This document shows positions 33,842 through 36,143 of a stretch of DNA of 36,143 bases, piece after piece. Origin of the DNA: Helicobacter mesocricetorum (GTDB lineage: Bacteria; Campylobacterota; Campylobacteria; Campylobacterales; Helicobacteraceae). The notes below the pieces were generated by a model. That model had not been told where the DNA came from. It made no database searches and saw only the letters and a list, made by a program, of their open reading frames with translations. The DNA lies in contig NZ_FZPJ01000036.1 in assembly GCF_900198605.1 (NCBI RefSeq), positions 1-36,143 on the forward strand, in the 5' to 3' direction. The first letter of the stretch is position 1. Each line of letters opens with the position of its first letter. The position numbers and the translations under genes were made by a program.

Positions 33842-35841
33842 AATGTAATCCTCTTATTTAGAATAAGCTCATCAAATATTTCTCTCTCTTTTGTCCAGTT
33901 ATGAAAAAGAATTTTTGTGCCTATGTGTGGATCTGTTTTAAAATAATGTTTCACTCCTTCATTTTGCTCTTTTAAATCAAAACCAACACAAGAAATCCCT
34001 TTGGTTATATCCTTATGTTTTAATAAATACAAAATCATAATAAGCCCCATTGAAAGCGTTCTAAGATTACTTATTTCTAAAAATTCGCAAGTTGCAATTT
34101 GAAAAAATGGGATACCTAGTAAATTTAGCTTTAAAATTTGAGTCTTGTTCATACGAGATATAATTTGCGTAGAATCATTGCTAATAATAAAATCAAATTT
34201 TGTTATTTTCCTTTGATAAAGACTTGCAAAATTTGGAGATATAGCCCAAATATTTGTTTGACTTCCATAATCTTTTTCAAATCCTTGAGTTGCAAAATTA
34301 TTAAATCTTATTACCACATCAAAAGAATCAATCATTTTTCCTTTGCTTTTTCCAAGTTCCACAGGTGAGTTTCCAACAACCATAATTTTTTTATTTTCTA
34401 TATAATTTAGAAATTTTTCTTCATTATCATCTCTTAGAGAAGCCAATTTTTTATTGAGTTGGATAAAAGGAGTTTGAGGCAAATTAATGGCTGTCTCATC
34501 ATAAAAATTTTCTAAAACCTCCATAGCATCACCCCTAAGTTTTAGAATGGGGGTTGTAAGTTCATTCTTTAAACTTTTTTTCAAAATTATAGACATATAA
34601 GCAAGAAGTTTTGGGTAGGTAAAACATAGAGTATTACCATCATAACTATGGAGCAGTTTTAATAAAACTTCTACAACTTGGGAATTAAAACGCATTTGTG
34701 GGATATTCATAAAATAGTCTAATTCAAATTCTAATTTACCCAAGCATCTGCGTTCAAAATTCAAATTTTGAAAAAGCAAAAGCTCATAAGAGAAAAAGGA
34801 TAAAATCTCTTCATAGCTTGCATTAAGACAAAAAGAACGAATACCTGTTAAAGTCCAAAAATTGTTTTCTTGTTTTTGTGGAATTTCTACATCAATTTTG
34901 CCTGTATTAAAACCACACTCTTCTAAAGAATTTTTTATAGCAAGATTGGCAATGCTTTCTTTTGCGTTTAAAAAAGTTTCTAAAAATGTAGATATTTTTT
35001 CTAAAGCATCTTTAGCATCCATCATTTGAGCCATCTTATAGCGATGAAGTAAATGCCCTAAAGAATAACCATAAAGATATTTTTTATCAATTCTAAGTTT
35101 TTCTTCTTTTTCCTCAACAAATTCAAGCAAATCTTCAATAGCAGGGATTAATTCTGTAAATCTTATAGGATTTGCTACACTTTGTTCGGCTCTACCTCTT
35201 GTGTAATAATATTTTGCGCCAATAACTAAACCTATTTTATCGCAAGTTGAAAAAATTTTTGCTACAAAAGGCACATCTTGATAAACTTTGCAGGTTTGGG
35301 GCAAGTCAATGCCCATATCTTCAACAAAACCTTTTGAATACAAACACAGCACTATGGCTGTGTTTGTATTCAAAAATCGGTTTTGCAAATCCTGTGTTGT
35401 AATTTCACCATTTAAATTTTGGTTGGTATAAGAACTAAGGCAAAGTTGCGAATAATACTCTCTATTTTCTATATAAGCATTATAGCAAACAACTTTATAA
35501 CCCTTATCTTTAGCTACTTTATAAAGTATGGCATAATAATCCTCATCAACATAGTCATCAGGTTCACATACGGCAAAATATTCCCCTTTTGAATGCTTAA
35601 TGCCTAAATTTACAGCACAACCATAACCACCATTTTCTTGCGAAAAATACAAAAATCTTTGATCTTGATTTTCTTTTAAAAACTTTTGTATTTCTAAAGC
35701 CGTATTATCTGTCGAACCATCATTGATAATAAGAATTTCTATACTTTGCAAACTTTGCTGCTTGAGACTTCTTAAACAACGTATAACATAATCTTCTACA
35801 TTATAACAAGGCACTATAATAGAAACAGCTACTTTTTCCAT
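33835..35841 (-). CDS. GT2 glycosyltransferase fused to a GT29-like sialyltransferase domain
   Basis: This 668-residue protein has two probable catalytic domains. Residues 1 to about 230 form a family 2 glycosyltransferase, with VSIIVPCYNVEDYVIRCL, INDGSTDNT (40-48) and the metal site CEPDDYVDE (92-100). Residues about 230-480 are helical and unassigned. Residues 483-668 resemble GT29 sialyltransferases: motif L VVGNSP...IDSFDVVIRFNNF (488-514), motif S-like LRTLSMGLIMILYLL (593-607) and GISCVGFDL, and a VS-like HNWTKE (647-652) that fits HxxxxE. Transfer of sialic acid or a related nonulosonate is inferred, not shown. No neuA, neuB or neuC is in the window. It overlaps the preceding stop (TAATG) and the following gene by seven bases. 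Confidence 0.72.
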   Translation of the reverse strand: MEKVAVSIIVPCYNVEDYVIRCLRSLKQQSLQSIEILIINDGSTDNTALEIQKFLKENQDQRFLYFSQENGGYGCAVNLGIKHSKGEYFAVCEPDDYVDEDYYAILYKVAKDKGYKVVCYNAYIENREYYSQLCLSSYTNQNLNGEITTQDLQNRFLNTNTAIVLCLYSKGFVEDMGIDLPQTCKVYQDVPFVAKIFSTCDKIGLVIGAKYYYTRGRAEQSVANPIRFTELIPAIEDLLEFVEEKEEKLRIDKKYLYGYSLGHLLHRYKMAQMMDAKDALEKISTFLETFLNAKESIANLAIKNSLEECGFNTGKIDVEIPQKQENNFWTLTGIRSFCLNASYEEILSFFSYELLLFQNLNFERRCLGKLEFELDYFMNIPQMRFNSQVVEVLLKLLHSYDGNTLCFTYPKLLAYMSIILKKSLKNELTTPILKLRGDAMEVLENFYDETAINLPQTPFIQLNKKLASLRDDNEEKFLNYIENKKIMVVGNSPVELGKSKGKMIDSFDVVIRFNNFATQGFEKDYGSQTNIWAISPNFASLYQRKITKFDFIISNDSTQIISRMNKTQILKLNLLGIPFFQIATCEFLEISNLRTLSMGLIMILYLLKHKDITKGISCVGFDLKEQNEGVKHYFKTDPHIGTKILFHNWTKEREIFDELILNKRITLC

Positions 35842-36143
35842 TAATGCTTTCTCCTTATACTATCTTTTTTAAAATCCTTATAAATCCAATAAGACTTAAA
35901 TGGCAACAACAATACTTCCCCTTTATGCCAATTTTGATAAGCCTTCAAAAGGATCAAACCTATATGATAAGATAAATGTTTTTGAACCCTTAGGGATTCA
36001 TAATAATCACTAAAATTATCCAAATTTAATAATTGGGAATCTTGCTTGTGAGTTTTTAGGAGTTTTTGAATCCTAAAGGGCAACATTAAAAATTGTGAAA
36101 AACTTTTGGTGTTGATGATTTGGTTTCCAAGTTTATAGGAGAG
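35841..36143 (-). CDS. 3' end of a glycan-cluster gene, cut by the window edge
   Basis: The reading frame is open from the right edge of the window to the stop at 35841-35843. The visible 100 codons are therefore the C-terminus of a longer protein, and the internal ATG at 36086 should not be taken as a start. The text holds two related units, LSYKLGNQII and HLSYHIGLILLKAYQ, joined by a linker with NFSDYYESL. This is the same arrangement as the C-terminus of the GT2 protein ending at 29397, where the units are HLAYKLGEAMI and TLSYKLGEALIKAY, with SYSDYKESL between them. It is probably another glycosyltransferase, but no catalytic domain is visible. Its stop codon overlaps the next start codon by one base. 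Confidence 0.75.
   Translation of the reverse strand, partial: LSYKLGNQIINTKSFSQFLMLPFRIQKLLKTHKQDSQLLNLDNFSDYYESLRVQKHLSYHIGLILLKAYQNWHKGEVLLLPFKSYWIYKDFKKDSIRRKH

Noticed and set aside
36087-36143. Treating ATG 36086 as the start of a separate 81-residue gene
   Set aside because: The frame stays open to the window edge, and the 19 codons upstream encode a matching LSYKLG unit, so the ORF is the end of a longer gene.

Overview
The window looks like chromosomal DNA of an enterohepatic Helicobacter (Campylobacterota). The reasons are an A+T-rich genome, short intergenic gaps with extended -10 promoters, a CheV1-type chemotaxis protein, futalosine-pathway menaquinone synthesis, a napAGHB(F)LD periplasmic nitrate reductase operon led by NapG/NapH rather than NapC, and a 14-gene nuo operon in which NuoE and NuoF are replaced by two unrelated small proteins. 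The species cannot be fixed from sequence alone. I see no rRNA, tRNA, CRISPR array, insertion sequence or prophage.

Layout. Positions 1-2655 hold mqnE, a Gpt-like phosphoribosyltransferase, a convergent fur gene, a two-box Fur-type control region, and a divergent small DUF2325 gene. Positions 2656-3022 are non-coding, with a perfect 10-bp inverted repeat. Positions 3023-6635 hold a class A penicillin-binding protein overlapping an MsbA-type lipid flippase. Positions 6711-7658 hold cheV1. Positions 7850-14635 are the nap operon, behind a promoter with an FNR-type box centred at about -41.5. Positions 14800-28579 are the nuo operon. A lipoprotein gene (28597-29142) converges on nuoN. Positions 29397-36143 are a tightly packed minus-strand surface-glycan cluster whose promoter lies off the right edge.

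How the genes work together. MqnE makes a menaquinone precursor. The Nuo complex reduces menaquinone, probably from a flavodoxin- or ferredoxin-type donor because the NADH-oxidising subunits are missing. NapG/NapH oxidise menaquinol and pass electrons to NapB/NapA for nitrate reduction in the periplasm, so the left and middle parts encode much of one anaerobic respiratory chain. The flippase and penicillin-binding protein build the envelope. The right-hand cluster (three glycosyltransferase genes or parts, one acyltransferase, one unknown protein and one cut-off gene) probably decorates LOS or capsule.

The most unusual part is the glycan cluster. Two poly-G tracts (11 and 12 G on the coding strand) lie at the 3' ends of adjacent genes. 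Loss of one G from the 11-G tract would fuse the acyltransferase in frame to the downstream glycosyltransferase, as a single protein of 780 residues. The cluster also encodes a family 2 glycosyltransferase fused to a C-terminal domain with the motifs of eukaryotic-type GT29 sialyltransferases. In the nuo operon, the protein in the NuoF position carries a segment closely resembling part of NuoG, which suggests where this replacement subunit came from.
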